NCBI GenBank assembly: GCA_012798135.1
Contig: JAAZNU010000006.1
Location: 35,702 to 99,701, forward strand
Direction: 5' to 3'
Length of the DNA: 64,000 bases
Origin: Veillonellaceae bacterium
GTDB taxonomy: Bacteria; Bacillota_C; Negativicutes; UBA1444
Below, piece after piece: positions 25,720-34,417 of the stretch; the stretch's first letter is position 1, and every line of letters starts with the position of its first letter. The notes beneath the pieces are model-generated. The model had not been told where the DNA came from, did not search any database, and was given only the letters and a program-made list of their open reading frames with translations. Made by a program: the position numbers and the translations under genes.

Positions 25720-26925
25720 CGAGCGCCGCCGGAACCCGTCCGACAGCCACCACAGGCCGAGGGCGAACAGCCACAGCGCTGCCGCCTGGTACATCGACGC
25801 CGCCCCCCGCAGCTCCGCCAGCAAATAGCCCAGGAACGGCCCCAGGGCCGCGCCGATATCGGTGGCCATTACATACAGGGTCATCACCGTCGTCCGGGCC
25901 CGGCTTTGCGCCGCGTCGGCCGCCGCCGCATCGCCGATCGTCGTCAGGGCGGTCGCCGTGACCTGCATCCCCAGCACCGCGGCCAGCCACAGACCGAGAG
26001 GAAGCTGCAGTGACACCGCTCCCAACAGAACGGCCGCCACCACCAGCAGCGCTCCCAGGATTTTGCGCCGTCCCCGCGGCCCGTCGGAGAGTCGCCCGAA
26101 CCAAGGCGCCAGCCAGGGTTCCCAGGCCCAGCGCAACGCCTGCAGTCCTCCCGACAGGGAAGCCGCCCCGACCGCGCCGAAGCCGAGCGCTACCGCCGTC
26201 CCCCAGTTAGAACGGATCAGATGGCTCAGACTGGACGCCACCACGCCCTGATAGGCGGCGGCGATCAGCAAACCGCTGCCCAGGGCCCGAACAATCGCCG
26301 GAGTATTGACCTGTCGGAGCCGCTGCAACAGCGGCTCCGTTTCTTTTGGCGCGACGCAGACCGTTGGCGCATACCGCAACACCAACGGCAACGTGGCGAG
26401 GGCAATGCCCCCGAAGCCAAAGGCGGCGGCCGGCATGCCCCAGAGGTCGGCGATGAAGCCGCCGGTCAGCATACCGACCAGACTGCCCAAACGGAATAAA
26501 CCGTTGTAGCGGCCGAATACCGCACCGCTACACGCTTCATCCGTACAGTCGAGGATCATCAGATAGGCCCCCATGCGCAGCAACGTCCAGGACACTCCCC
26601 ACAGGCAGCGTAACAGCAGCCAGCCAGCAAATCCATCCGCCAGCCCATAACCGACCGTCAGCAGTCCGGTCAGAATAACCGCCGCCACCACGCCGGTCCG
26701 CACGCCGATCCTGGCGTAGGCCCAGCCGATCGCCGGGGTCAGCGGCAGCCGGATGAACCGGTTGATGGACAGCAGGATTCCCACTTCCCACAGGGAATCG
26801 AGCCCCGCCTGTTCCCAGTGGGTCGGCAGGGCGATATACAACATGGAATCGCCGGTCAGGCACGCGGCGGTAATCAGTGCGATCGCCACCACCGCCTGCG
26901 GCGAATTCTGTTTGATGGATTTCAC
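25708..26925 (-). CDS. MFS transporter
   Basis: 405 residues with twelve predicted helices. I place the start at GTG 26925, which overlaps the stop of the upstream AI-2E gene (GTGA). The open frame continues upstream as far as 27942, but that part reads the AI-2E gene in another frame and is not protein. A conserved loop RLSDGPRGRRK in the middle matches the MFS A-motif copy. The substrate is unknown. Drug or metabolite efflux is common for this group. It is translationally coupled to the AI-2E family gene. Confidence 0.85.
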   Translation of the reverse strand: MKSIKQNSPQAVVAIALITAACLTGDSMLYIALPTHWEQAGLDSLWEVGILLSINRFIRLPLTPAIGWAYARIGVRTGVVAAVILTGLLTVGYGLADGFAGWLLLRCLWGVSWTLLRMGAYLMILDCTDEACSGAVFGRYNGLFRLGSLVGMLTGGFIADLWGMPAAAFGFGGIALATLPLVLRYAPTVCVAPKETEPLLQRLRQVNTPAIVRALGSGLLIAAAYQGVVASSLSHLIRSNWGTAVALGFGAVGAASLSGGLQALRWAWEPWLAPWFGRLSDGPRGRRKILGALLVVAAVLLGAVSLQLPLGLWLAAVLGMQVTATALTTIGDAAAADAAQSRARTTVMTLYVMATDIGAALGPFLGYLLAELRGAASMYQAAALWLFALGLWWLSDGFRRRSSVA

Positions 26926-27956
26926 CGTTGCTTGCCTGCTTCTTCCTTGCACAAAATTTCGTACCGGGGCAAGATCCGCTCCAGCGCCACCCGGCCGACG
27001 CCCAGCACCGGCACGGCCAGAATCATTCCCAACGCGCCGAACAGACTGCCAAACAGCAGCAGCCCGACCATGATGATCGCCGGATGGATCCGGATCGCCT
27101 TGCCGATCAGATTCGGATAAACGATCGCGTTGCTGAGCTTGAACATGATGAAATAAAACACCGCCACCTGAATGGCGGCCTGGGTGGAAATGGTCGCGGC
27201 GAACAGCACGGCGAATACGGAGACCGATAGCGGCCCAATGACCGGAATCAGTTCGCCGACGGCGGACAGCGCCGCGAAGATCGGGGCGAAGGGCAGGCCA
27301 GTCACGAAAAAGAATAGAAACACGCTGACGCCCGAAACCAGGCAGACCGCCACTTGCCCCTTGATATACCCTCCCAGCACTTCGGCCACGGCATCGAAGA
27401 ACTCCAACAGACCCGCCCGTTCCACCGGTGGCACGAAAGCCACCGCCAGTTCCTTGAGGGGGTGGCCGTCCCGCAGCAGGTAAAAGGTAATAAACGGAAT
27501 GCCGATCAGCTCGACGATGCTCGACAATGCCTGAATCGCCGGCATAAGCGAACTCTGCAGTGCGTTGATCACAAAATCCCGGGCGTTGTCCATCAGCCGG
27601 TTGGCGTAGTCCAACAGCTCCGGCGGCAAATCCAGCGAAATGATCCACAGCGAGATCTTCTCGGGGTTGACCAGGTCCGGAACATTGGCTGCGAATTGCC
27701 GCAACCCTGGCAACAATTTGTCGAGAATCCAGGCGATAAACAAACTGGCAACGCCGACAAACAGCAGCAGCGCAAGGAACGAGGCTAGGCCGGCCGAAAA
27801 ACGCCGAGCCAGCCGCAGCTTGACCGGCCGAAGCAGCAAGGCCAACAGCAGGGAAATGAACAAAATCAGGCCGATATCCTTCGCCGCCCTGAACAACAAA
27901 ATGGCCAGTCCCGCCAGCCCCAGAATATAGCCGGTCCGCCACTGCAATTTAATCAA
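26922..27956 (-). CDS. AI-2E family (PerM/UPF0118) transporter
   Basis: 344 residues from TTG 27956 with AAGGAAG 8 bases upstream. Around eight helices are seen, with a soluble segment at residues 85-145 and conserved family patterns (IPFITFYLLRDG, GELIPVIGPLSVSVFAVLFA, NLIGKAIRIHPAIIMVGLLLFG, and the final LAVPVLGVGRVAL). Members have been linked to autoinducer-2 export and to Na+/H+ exchange, so the substrate cannot be assigned. It is the first gene of a two-gene operon with the MFS gene. Confidence 0.88.
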   Translation of the reverse strand: MIKLQWRTGYILGLAGLAILLFRAAKDIGLILFISLLLALLLRPVKLRLARRFSAGLASFLALLLFVGVASLFIAWILDKLLPGLRQFAANVPDLVNPEKISLWIISLDLPPELLDYANRLMDNARDFVINALQSSLMPAIQALSSIVELIGIPFITFYLLRDGHPLKELAVAFVPPVERAGLLEFFDAVAEVLGGYIKGQVAVCLVSGVSVFLFFFVTGLPFAPIFAALSAVGELIPVIGPLSVSVFAVLFAATISTQAAIQVAVFYFIMFKLSNAIVYPNLIGKAIRIHPAIIMVGLLLFGSLFGALGMILAVPVLGVGRVALERILPRYEILCKEEAGKQR

Positions 27957-28066
27957 CCGGTTCGCTTCCTTTCCATGCGGATTCGCCTATACTTTATTCC
28001 ATTTCCACCGCCCCTTCTCCTCTTTCCCCGGCAATTTCCCCATGACTGCCCATTTTTGCACAACAG

Positions 28067-28099
28067 AAAAGACCTGCGGCATCGCACCGCAGGTCTTTT
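28067..28099. terminator. bidirectional Rho-independent terminator
   Basis: AAAAGACCTGCGG (28067-28079) pairs exactly with CCGCAGGTCTTTT (28087-28099) around a 7-base loop. It has A/T tails on both sides, so it ends the minus-strand binding-protein gene at 28124. Confidence 0.88.
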
Positions 28100-28123
28100 G
28101 ACATTGCCGGCCAAACTGCCGGT

Positions 28124-29176
28124 TTATTTTGCGTCCATGATCTTCTGGTATTCACCCTTGATCTTTTCCATTTCCTTGGCGAGCTTGTCCCAGTTGGCTT
28201 TCAGGTCGCCCTTGTTCATGAAGGTCTTGAGGGCCGGCGCGCCTTTGGGTGGATTCACGTCATCGCGGACGGAGTGCATCCATCCCTTGACGATCGCTTC
28301 CTGGCCTTCCTTCGACAGCCACCAGTTGGTCAGGGCCTTGGCCGCCTCGGGGTTCTGGGTCGAGGTAAAGATGGCGATCGGGCTCGGAATCACGATGGTG
28401 CCGTCTTCCGGATACACCACTTTGACCGGTTCGCCCTTGGCCATGATTTTAAGAATATTTTCTTCCAAAATCATCGCCGCCTGGTATTCGCCGGTGACCA
28501 GTTTGTTCTGGATTGCGGAGTTGCCGGGCTCGACCTTGCCGCCATTGGCTTTCAGCTTGGCGAAATAATCCCAGCCGTATTTGTCGGATAGAACGCCGAC
28601 GGCCACATACGCCGAACCGGACAGCAGCGGGCTCGGAATAGCGACTTTGTCTTTCCACTTCGGATCCACCAGTTCCTTGAAGGTCTTGGGGGCGTTTTCC
28701 GGTTTCACCTTGTTGGTGTTGTAGGCAATGATCATATTGGAAATGCGGACGCCGGTCCAGTAGCCCTCGGAATCTTTCGCCGCCGTGACGTCCTTGCGGT
28801 TCGGCGCGTCATATTTCATCAATAATTTCTTGTCTTTCAGGGTCAGATAATACGAGGGGTCGGCGACCATCAGCAGGTCCGCCTGAATTTTCTTGGCTTC
28901 GATTTCGCCGGTCAGCTTGGTGATGACTTTTTCCGTGCCGGCCTGGAACCACTGCACGTCGAGATCCGGAAACGCTTTTTTGATGGCTGGCTTTACGCTT
29001 TCAATGATATCCGGGTAGATGGATGTGTAAATCATCAGTTTGCCGCTAATTTTCGGAGCATCCGGTTTCGCGGGCGCTGCCGGTTTTTTGTCTCCGCCGC
29101 CGCAACCCGCCGCCAAGGCGGTCAACATGGCCACTGCGACAATCAGGATCAACCACTGGACTTTTCGATTTTTCAT
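28124..29176 (-). CDS. orphan ABC importer substrate-binding lipoprotein
   Basis: 350 residues with a lipobox LAAGC (Cys25). It is closely related to the binding proteins at 4186 and 11145: KLMIYTSIYPDIIESVKP, GEIEAKKIQADLLMVADPSYYLTLKDK, EGYWTGVRISNMIIAYNT, and the ending GWMHSVRDDVNPPKGAP. Unlike them it has no permease or ATPase beside it and has its own terminator, so it must borrow a transporter, most likely set 1 or set 3. The ligand is not known. Confidence 0.88.
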   Translation of the reverse strand: MKNRKVQWLILIVAVAMLTALAAGCGGGDKKPAAPAKPDAPKISGKLMIYTSIYPDIIESVKPAIKKAFPDLDVQWFQAGTEKVITKLTGEIEAKKIQADLLMVADPSYYLTLKDKKLLMKYDAPNRKDVTAAKDSEGYWTGVRISNMIIAYNTNKVKPENAPKTFKELVDPKWKDKVAIPSPLLSGSAYVAVGVLSDKYGWDYFAKLKANGGKVEPGNSAIQNKLVTGEYQAAMILEENILKIMAKGEPVKVVYPEDGTIVIPSPIAIFTSTQNPEAAKALTNWWLSKEGQEAIVKGWMHSVRDDVNPPKGAPALKTFMNKGDLKANWDKLAKEMEKIKGEYQKIMDAK

Positions 29177-29303
29177 CCTTTTGTTCCCCCCATCTTTTAA
29201 GTAGCCTATACGAAACCCCGCAATTATTATAGCCTTTTCCGCTTGCCGTCGTCAATTTTTTGGCGGAATATTTCGACTGTGTCCACTGCGGATCGTCATG
29301 GAC

Positions 29304-29336
29304 AAAAAGCCGGGAACCGCGCTCGCGGTTCCCGGC
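29304..29336 (-). terminator. Rho-independent terminator of the pyruvate oxidoreductase gene
   Basis: GCCGGGAACC/GGTTCCCGGC (arms from 29309 to 29336), followed on the minus strand by TTTTTG. It sits 29 bases after the stop codon of the gene at 29365. Confidence 0.85.
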
Positions 29337-29364
29337 CGGGTTAAAGGGCTGAATTGTACAGCGG

Positions 29365-32300
29365 TTACGCTTTTTCAACCGCTTCCGCGTAGGATTTGAC
29401 CAAACGCCTGTAGTTGGCCAGCCGCTCCTTCGCGTCCTTTTCGGTCTTGTCGAACAACGCTTCTGCCTGTTCGGGGAACTGTTTCGTCAGGGACGAGTAG
29501 CGGACTTCGCCCATCAGGAAGTCCTTGAAGTTGGCCGTCGGCTCCTTGGAATCCAAGCTGAACGGATTCTTGCCCTGGGCCAGCAAAGCGGGATTGTAGC
29601 GATACATTCCCCAGTAGCCGGCTTCGACCGCTTTCTTCTCTTCGAGCTGGCTGGCGCCCATGCCGGCCTTGAGGCCATGGTTGATGCACGGCGCGTAGGC
29701 GATGATCAGCGACGGGCCCGGATAGGCTTCCGCTTCGGCGATCGCCTTCAGCGTCTGGTTCTTGTCGGCGCCCATGGCGATCTGCGCCACATAGACATAG
29801 CCGTAACTCATGGCGATCATGCCGAGGTCCTTCTTCTTGGTGCGTTTGCCGCTGGCGGCGAATTTCGCGATGGCCGCGGTGGGGGTGGATTTGGAGGACT
29901 GGCCGCCGGTATTGGAGTACACCTCGGTGTCAAAGACCAGCACGTTGACGTCCTCATTCATCGCCAACACATGGTCCAGGCCGCCGAAGCCGATATCGTA
30001 GGCCCAGCCGTCACCGCCGAAGATCCAGTGCGAACGCTTGACGAAGAAGTCCTTGTTCGCATAGATCGAGTTGAGCAGCGCATCATTGCCTTTTTCTTTT
30101 TCCAGCAGCGCGGTCAGTTTCGCCGCCCGTTCGCGGGTGCCGGCGCCGTTGTCGATGTTGGCCAGCCAGTCGGCGCAGGCCGCCTTCAGTTCGTCGCTCA
30201 CCGGCAGTTTGGCCGCCGCTTCGATGTCCGCCGCCAAGCGCAGCCGCGACTGTTTGACGCCGAGGAACATGCCGTAGCCGTATTCGGCGTTGTCTTCGAA
30301 CAGGGAGTTGGCCCAGGCCGGGCCGTGGCCGAGATGATTCTTCGTATAGGGCATCGACGGCGCGCTGGCGCCCCAGATCGAGGAGCAGCCGGTCGCGTTG
30401 GCGATCATCATCCGGTCGCCGAACAGCTGAGTGACCAGCTTGGCGTAAGGCGTCTCGCCGCAGCCGCCGCAAGCGCCGGAAAACTCGAGCAACGGGGTCT
30501 CGAACTGACTGCCCTTGACGGTTTCCTTGTTCAGCGGATTGGCCTTGGGGGCCAGCGACATGGCGTAATCCCACAGTGGAGCCTGGCCTTGTTGCGATTC
30601 GAACGGTTTCATGACCAAAGCTTTTTCCTTGGCTGGGCAGACCTGAGCACAGTTGCCACAGCCGATGCAGTCCAGCGGCGAGACCGCGATGCGGAATTGC
30701 AGGTCTTTCGCGCCGACGGCCGCCTTGGCGGTGAAGCCTGCCGGAGCGGCCTTCATTTCCGCTTCCGTCGCCAGAACCGGCCGGATGGAGGCATGCGGGC
30801 AGACAAAGGCGCACTGGTTGCACTGGATGCAGTGTTCGATCTGCCATTCCGGAACATTCAGAGCGATACCGCGTTTTTCAAAGGCGGCGGTTCCCACCGG
30901 GAAGGTGCCGTCCTCCAGTCCCTTGAACGCACTGACCGGCAGGTTGTCGCCTTCCTGTCGATTCATCGGGATCAGCAGTTCCTCAACAAACGCCGGCAGA
31001 TCCTTGGCGACGTTTTCGCTGGAACAGGCGCAGGCCACGTGCTTGACATCCCGCATCGTATCGGCGGCGTCCTTCCAGTCGGCCGGCACGTCGATTTTTA
31101 CGACCGAAGCCATACCTTTTTCAATCGCCGCGTAGTTCATGTCGATGACCTTCTGGCCCTGGTTGCCGTAATCGTCCACGACAGCCTGTTTCAAGTATTT
31201 CACCGCGTCATCCATGGGAATGATGGACGCCAGCTTGAAGAACGCCGACTGCATGACCATGTTGATGCGGCCGCCCAAGCCCAGGCTCTGGGCGATACCG
31301 GCGCCGTCGAGGGTATAGAACCGAATTTCGTTCTTCGCAATATAGCGTTTCATGAAGCCGGGCAGTTTTTCGGACAGTTCCTCCGGCTTCCAGGTGCAGT
31401 TGAGTAGGAAGACTCCCTTGGGTTTCAGGCCGGCCAGCACGTTGTACTTGTTGACGTAGGACTGGTTGTGGCAGGCCACGAAGTCGGCCTTGTTGATCAG
31501 ATAGGAGGATTTGATCGGCGTCTTGCCGAACCGCAGGTGCGATACGGTGATGCCGCCGGATTTCTTGGAGTCGTAGGCGAAATACGCCTGCGCGTACATG
31601 TCGGTATGGTCGCCGATGATCTTGACCGCCGCCTTGTTCGCGCCCACCGTGCCGTCGGAGCCGAGTCCCCAGAACTTGCAGGCGGTGGTGCCGGCCGGGG
31701 TGGTGTCGATGTCTTCGCCCGCCGGCAGCGAGGTATAGGTGACATCGTCGACGATGCTGAGCGTGAACCGATCTTTCGGTGCAGCCAGCTTCAGGTTCTC
31801 AAAGACGGGCAGGATGTGGGAGGGAATGACGTCCTTGGAACCGAGGCCATAACGGCCGCCGACGATCAGCGGCTGCCACTCCTTGCCGTAGAAAGCGCTC
31901 TTCACGTCGAGGTACAGCGGCTCGCCGATCGAGCCGGGCTCTTTCGTGCGGTCGAGCACCGCGATCTTTTTGACGGTCTTGGGAATGTAGCGGAAGAAAT
32001 GTTCGAGCGAGAACGGCCGGTACAGGTGAACGGTCAGCAAGCCGACCTTTTCGCCCTTGCTGTTCAGGTAATCGACAGTTTCCTCGACGACGTCGCAAAC
32101 CGAACCCATGGCCACGATGATACGGTCGGCGTCCGGCGCGCCGTAGTAGTTGAACAGGTGATATTCACGGCCGGTGAGTTTCTTGATTTCGGCCATGTAG
32201 GACTCGACGATCTCGGGAATCGCTTCATAATAGGTGTTGGCAATTTCGCGTTCCTGGAAGTAGACGTCCGGGTTCTGGGCCGTGCCGCGCACCACCGGAT

Positions 32301-32931
32301 GATCCGGGTTCAGCGAGCGGCGACGGAAAGCGTTCAGGGCATCTTGGTCGATCAGGCCGGCCAGTTCGTCATACTCGATGACTTCGATTTTTTGGGCTTC
32401 GTGCGAGGTCCGGAAACCGTCGAAGAAGTTCAGGAACGGCACCCGGCCCTTGATGGCCGCCAAATGCGCCACCGCAGCCAAGTCCATGACCTGCTGGACG
32501 CTGCTTTCCGCCAACAAGGCAAAACCGGTCTGGCGGGTCGCCATGACGTCCTGATGATCGCCGAAAATACTCAGTGAGTTCGCGGCCACCGCCCGGGCAC
32601 TGACGTGGAACACGCCCGGCAACAGTTCGCCGGCGATTTTGTACATGTTGGGAATCATGAGCAGCAAGCCCTGGGATGCGGTAAAAGTCGTGGTCAGGGC
32701 GCCGGACTGCAAAGAGCCGTGCACCGCGCCGGCAGCGCCGGCTTCCGATTGCATTTCGGCGACCCGTACGGTTTGACCAAAAATATTCTTTCTCCCCTGG
32801 GCGCTCCATTCATCCACATGCTCGGCCATGGTGGATGACGGTGTAATCGGGAAAATCGCCGCGACGTCAGTGAATCCGTAGGCAATGTGAGCCGCCGCGT
32901 TGTTCCCGTCCATTGTTTTCATTTTTCTCAT
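29365..32931 (-). CDS. nifJ: pyruvate:ferredoxin (flavodoxin) oxidoreductase
   Basis: 1188 residues, the full length of the one-chain homodimeric enzyme. It oxidises pyruvate and CoA to acetyl-CoA and CO2 with reduction of ferredoxin, and is central to anaerobic metabolism. Domain order is the N-terminal pyrimidine-binding domain (FGDHQDVMATRQTGF), the gamma and CoA domains, two 4Fe-4S clusters at about 697-712 (CIQCNQCAFVCP) and 753-765 (CIGCGNCAQVCP), then the ThDP domain with GACGGCGETPY and ANATGCSSIWG. The ATG has an AGAGGGG site. It is monocistronic with its own terminator. Confidence 0.97.
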   Translation of the reverse strand: MRKMKTMDGNNAAAHIAYGFTDVAAIFPITPSSTMAEHVDEWSAQGRKNIFGQTVRVAEMQSEAGAAGAVHGSLQSGALTTTFTASQGLLLMIPNMYKIAGELLPGVFHVSARAVAANSLSIFGDHQDVMATRQTGFALLAESSVQQVMDLAAVAHLAAIKGRVPFLNFFDGFRTSHEAQKIEVIEYDELAGLIDQDALNAFRRRSLNPDHPVVRGTAQNPDVYFQEREIANTYYEAIPEIVESYMAEIKKLTGREYHLFNYYGAPDADRIIVAMGSVCDVVEETVDYLNSKGEKVGLLTVHLYRPFSLEHFFRYIPKTVKKIAVLDRTKEPGSIGEPLYLDVKSAFYGKEWQPLIVGGRYGLGSKDVIPSHILPVFENLKLAAPKDRFTLSIVDDVTYTSLPAGEDIDTTPAGTTACKFWGLGSDGTVGANKAAVKIIGDHTDMYAQAYFAYDSKKSGGITVSHLRFGKTPIKSSYLINKADFVACHNQSYVNKYNVLAGLKPKGVFLLNCTWKPEELSEKLPGFMKRYIAKNEIRFYTLDGAGIAQSLGLGGRINMVMQSAFFKLASIIPMDDAVKYLKQAVVDDYGNQGQKVIDMNYAAIEKGMASVVKIDVPADWKDAADTMRDVKHVACACSSENVAKDLPAFVEELLIPMNRQEGDNLPVSAFKGLEDGTFPVGTAAFEKRGIALNVPEWQIEHCIQCNQCAFVCPHASIRPVLATEAEMKAAPAGFTAKAAVGAKDLQFRIAVSPLDCIGCGNCAQVCPAKEKALVMKPFESQQGQAPLWDYAMSLAPKANPLNKETVKGSQFETPLLEFSGACGGCGETPYAKLVTQLFGDRMMIANATGCSSIWGASAPSMPYTKNHLGHGPAWANSLFEDNAEYGYGMFLGVKQSRLRLAADIEAAAKLPVSDELKAACADWLANIDNGAGTRERAAKLTALLEKEKGNDALLNSIYANKDFFVKRSHWIFGGDGWAYDIGFGGLDHVLAMNEDVNVLVFDTEVYSNTGGQSSKSTPTAAIAKFAASGKRTKKKDLGMIAMSYGYVYVAQIAMGADKNQTLKAIAEAEAYPGPSLIIAYAPCINHGLKAGMGASQLEEKKAVEAGYWGMYRYNPALLAQGKNPFSLDSKEPTANFKDFLMGEVRYSSLTKQFPEQAEALFDKTEKDAKERLANYRRLVKSYAEAVEKA

Positions 32932-33144
32932 GCTAGTAACCCCTCTTTCTTGTTTTTTTGATGATATCGCTCCCGCGTCATTTCAGATGTAGTGTCTATT
33001 ATTCGGCGTCAATATCAAAAACCCTCTTTCCGTGCAGACAAGTTTTCTCGAAAACGAAAAAATTTTCAACGCAGCCCTACAGATTTCAGAATTTTTCTCC
33101 GTCGCTAAAACTTCACACAAAATTCAGCCGGTGCCGGCGGTGAA

Positions 33145-33174
33145 TTGACAGCCCCCCGGACGGCAAATTATAAT
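33145..33174 (+). promoter_or_regulatory. consensus promoter of the corA leader transcript
   Basis: TTGACA (33145-33150), 18 bases, TATAAT (33169-33174): both boxes match the sigma-A consensus exactly. Transcription should start near 33181, giving a leader of about 195 bases before corA. The rest of 32932-33144 is AT-rich, serves the divergent nifJ gene, and shows no ORF. Confidence 0.75.
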
Positions 33175-33188
33175 TAAAATATAAGTCG

Positions 33189-33232
33189 TCAGGCGCGCCT
33201 TCTTCTAAAAGAGACGGCCTGATTTATTTTTT
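33189..33232 (+). terminator. possible attenuator at the start of the corA leader
   Basis: TCAGGC (33189-33194) pairs with GCCTGA (33217-33222), with an inner TCTT/AAGA pairing, and is followed by TTTATTTTTT. It begins only a few bases after the predicted transcript start and ends immediately before the ribosome binding site of the leader ORF. It may terminate most transcripts unless relieved. The stem is short, so this is tentative. Confidence 0.4.
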
Positions 33233-33246
33233 GGGAGGTGAGATGG

Positions 33247-33339
33247 ATGGACGCCGACGGGCCTCATTTGTGCACGAATGACAACCGCATACGACCCCGG
33301 AGATACGTCCGTTTATCTCGCAGCCGCCGCTTGCGATGA
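33247..33339 (+). CDS. corA leader peptide, 30 residues, arginine-rich
   Basis: ATG 33247 lies 6 bases after an excellent GGGAGGTG site (33233-33240), and the frame closes with TGA at 33339, 37 bases before corA. The 30 residues start MDADGPHL, then contain nine arginines in the last seventeen positions (NRIRPRRYVRLSRSRRLR at 13-30). The acidic/Pro start with an Arg-rich end recalls the MgtL leader of Salmonella mgtA, and Salmonella corA also has a leader ORF (corL). I infer ribosome-stalling or speed-sensing control by Mg2+. A second frame from ATG 33243 is only 12 codons. Confidence 0.6.
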   Translation: MDADGPHLCTNDNRIRPRRYVRLSRSRRLR

Positions 33340-33376
33340 TATTGCCGTGTCTCCCTATTGAAAGGAGGCACTTAGC

Positions 33377-34333
33377 ATGCTCAATGTATTCAAAACCGTC
33401 GACCATCTGCTGCAACCGGTACCGGGCAACGAGCTGGTCAAAGATTCTTGGATCCGCCTGGTCAATCCTTCCGCCGACGAGGTCCGCGCCCTCTGTGTGG
33501 CGACGAACGTGCCGGAAGATTTCATCCGGGCCGCCCTGGATGAGGAAGAACGTTCCCGCATCGAGGTGGAGGAACAATGCCTGCTCGTGTTGATCAACAT
33601 CCCCATCATGCGCGGCCCCGATATTTACGACACCCTGCCGCTCGGTATGATCCTGACCCCTGACAATCTGATCTCGGTTTCCCTGGAGGATACGGCGATC
33701 CTGCCGCTGTCCGCCGCCGCTGCCACTGTGTCGATGCCCTGCCATACCGGCAAACGCACCCGCTTCCTGCTGCAAATCCTGTACAAAAACGCCACTGTGT
33801 TTTTGAAATACATTCATCAGATCAACCGCCAGACCGACGAAATCGAGCGCCATCTCCGCCGCTCGATGAACAATAAGGAAGTATTCCAGCTGCTGGACAT
33901 GGAAAAAGGCCTTACCTACTTCACGGCGGCCCTGCGCACCAACGGCATCGTGCTCGACCGCCTGCTGCGCCTGCGCAAGAGCGGCAACCTACAACACCTG
34001 ATCCCCATGTTCGAAGAGGACGAGGACATCCTGGACGACGCCATTATCGAGAACCGGCAGGCGCTGGAAATGGTCCAGATGTATTCCGATATTCTCAGCG
34101 GCATGATGGACGCGTTCACTTCCGTTATTTCCAACAACCTGAACCAGGTCATGAAATTCCTGGCTTCCGTGACGATTCTGATTTCCATTCCGACCATGAT
34201 CTCCAGCTTCTGGGGCATGAACGTCGCAGTTCCCTATTTGGGACAGGAAGCCGGCTTCTGGGCCGTGCTCGTGCTGTCGCTGCTGTTGACGGGACTCACC
34301 TGGTTCGTGCTCTGGAAAAAGAAGATGCTATGA
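33377..34333 (+). CDS. corA: CorA family magnesium/divalent cation transporter
   Basis: 318 residues, ATG with a GAAAGGAGG site. A large cytoplasmic domain (1-250) with long helices is followed by two C-terminal membrane helices. The signature Gly-Met-Asn is at 280-282 (SFWGMNVAVP), at the mouth of the pore. As a pentamer it lets Mg2+, Co2+ or Ni2+ cross the membrane. The C-terminus WKKKML is short and positive, as is usual. It is preceded by a promoter, a possible attenuator and a leader ORF, so expression is probably under leader control, and it is closed by its own terminator. Confidence 0.93.
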   Translation: MLNVFKTVDHLLQPVPGNELVKDSWIRLVNPSADEVRALCVATNVPEDFIRAALDEEERSRIEVEEQCLLVLINIPIMRGPDIYDTLPLGMILTPDNLISVSLEDTAILPLSAAAATVSMPCHTGKRTRFLLQILYKNATVFLKYIHQINRQTDEIERHLRRSMNNKEVFQLLDMEKGLTYFTAALRTNGIVLDRLLRLRKSGNLQHLIPMFEEDEDILDDAIIENRQALEMVQMYSDILSGMMDAFTSVISNNLNQVMKFLASVTILISIPTMISSFWGMNVAVPYLGQEAGFWAVLVLSLLLTGLTWFVLWKKKML

Positions 34334-34358
34334 ATCCCGTCGATCCCGATATAGGCAC

Positions 34359-34410
34359 GCAATAAAAAAAGTTCCCGTCCGCATCACGCCGACAGGAACT
34401 TTTTTATTGC
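34359..34410. terminator. bidirectional terminator between corA and the amidase gene
   Basis: GCAATAAAAAAAGTTCC (34359-34375) and GGAACTTTTTTATTGC (34395-34410) are complementary, with A/T runs built into the stem on both sides of the loop. It serves both convergent genes. Confidence 0.88.
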
Positions 34411-34417
34411 CGCCGTA

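Noticed and set aside
25708..27942. A 744-codon open frame on the minus strand that looks like a fusion of an unknown protein with an MFS transporter
   Set aside because: The upstream 339 codons read the AI-2E gene (26922-27956) in another frame and give Arg/Gly-rich nonsense. The MFS protein starts at GTG 26925, overlapping the AI-2E stop.
29677..31407. A 576-codon plus-strand frame
   Set aside because: It lies opposite the pyruvate:ferredoxin oxidoreductase gene and has the His/Arg/Gln-rich composition of an antisense shadow in GC-rich DNA. No ribosome binding site and no known domain.
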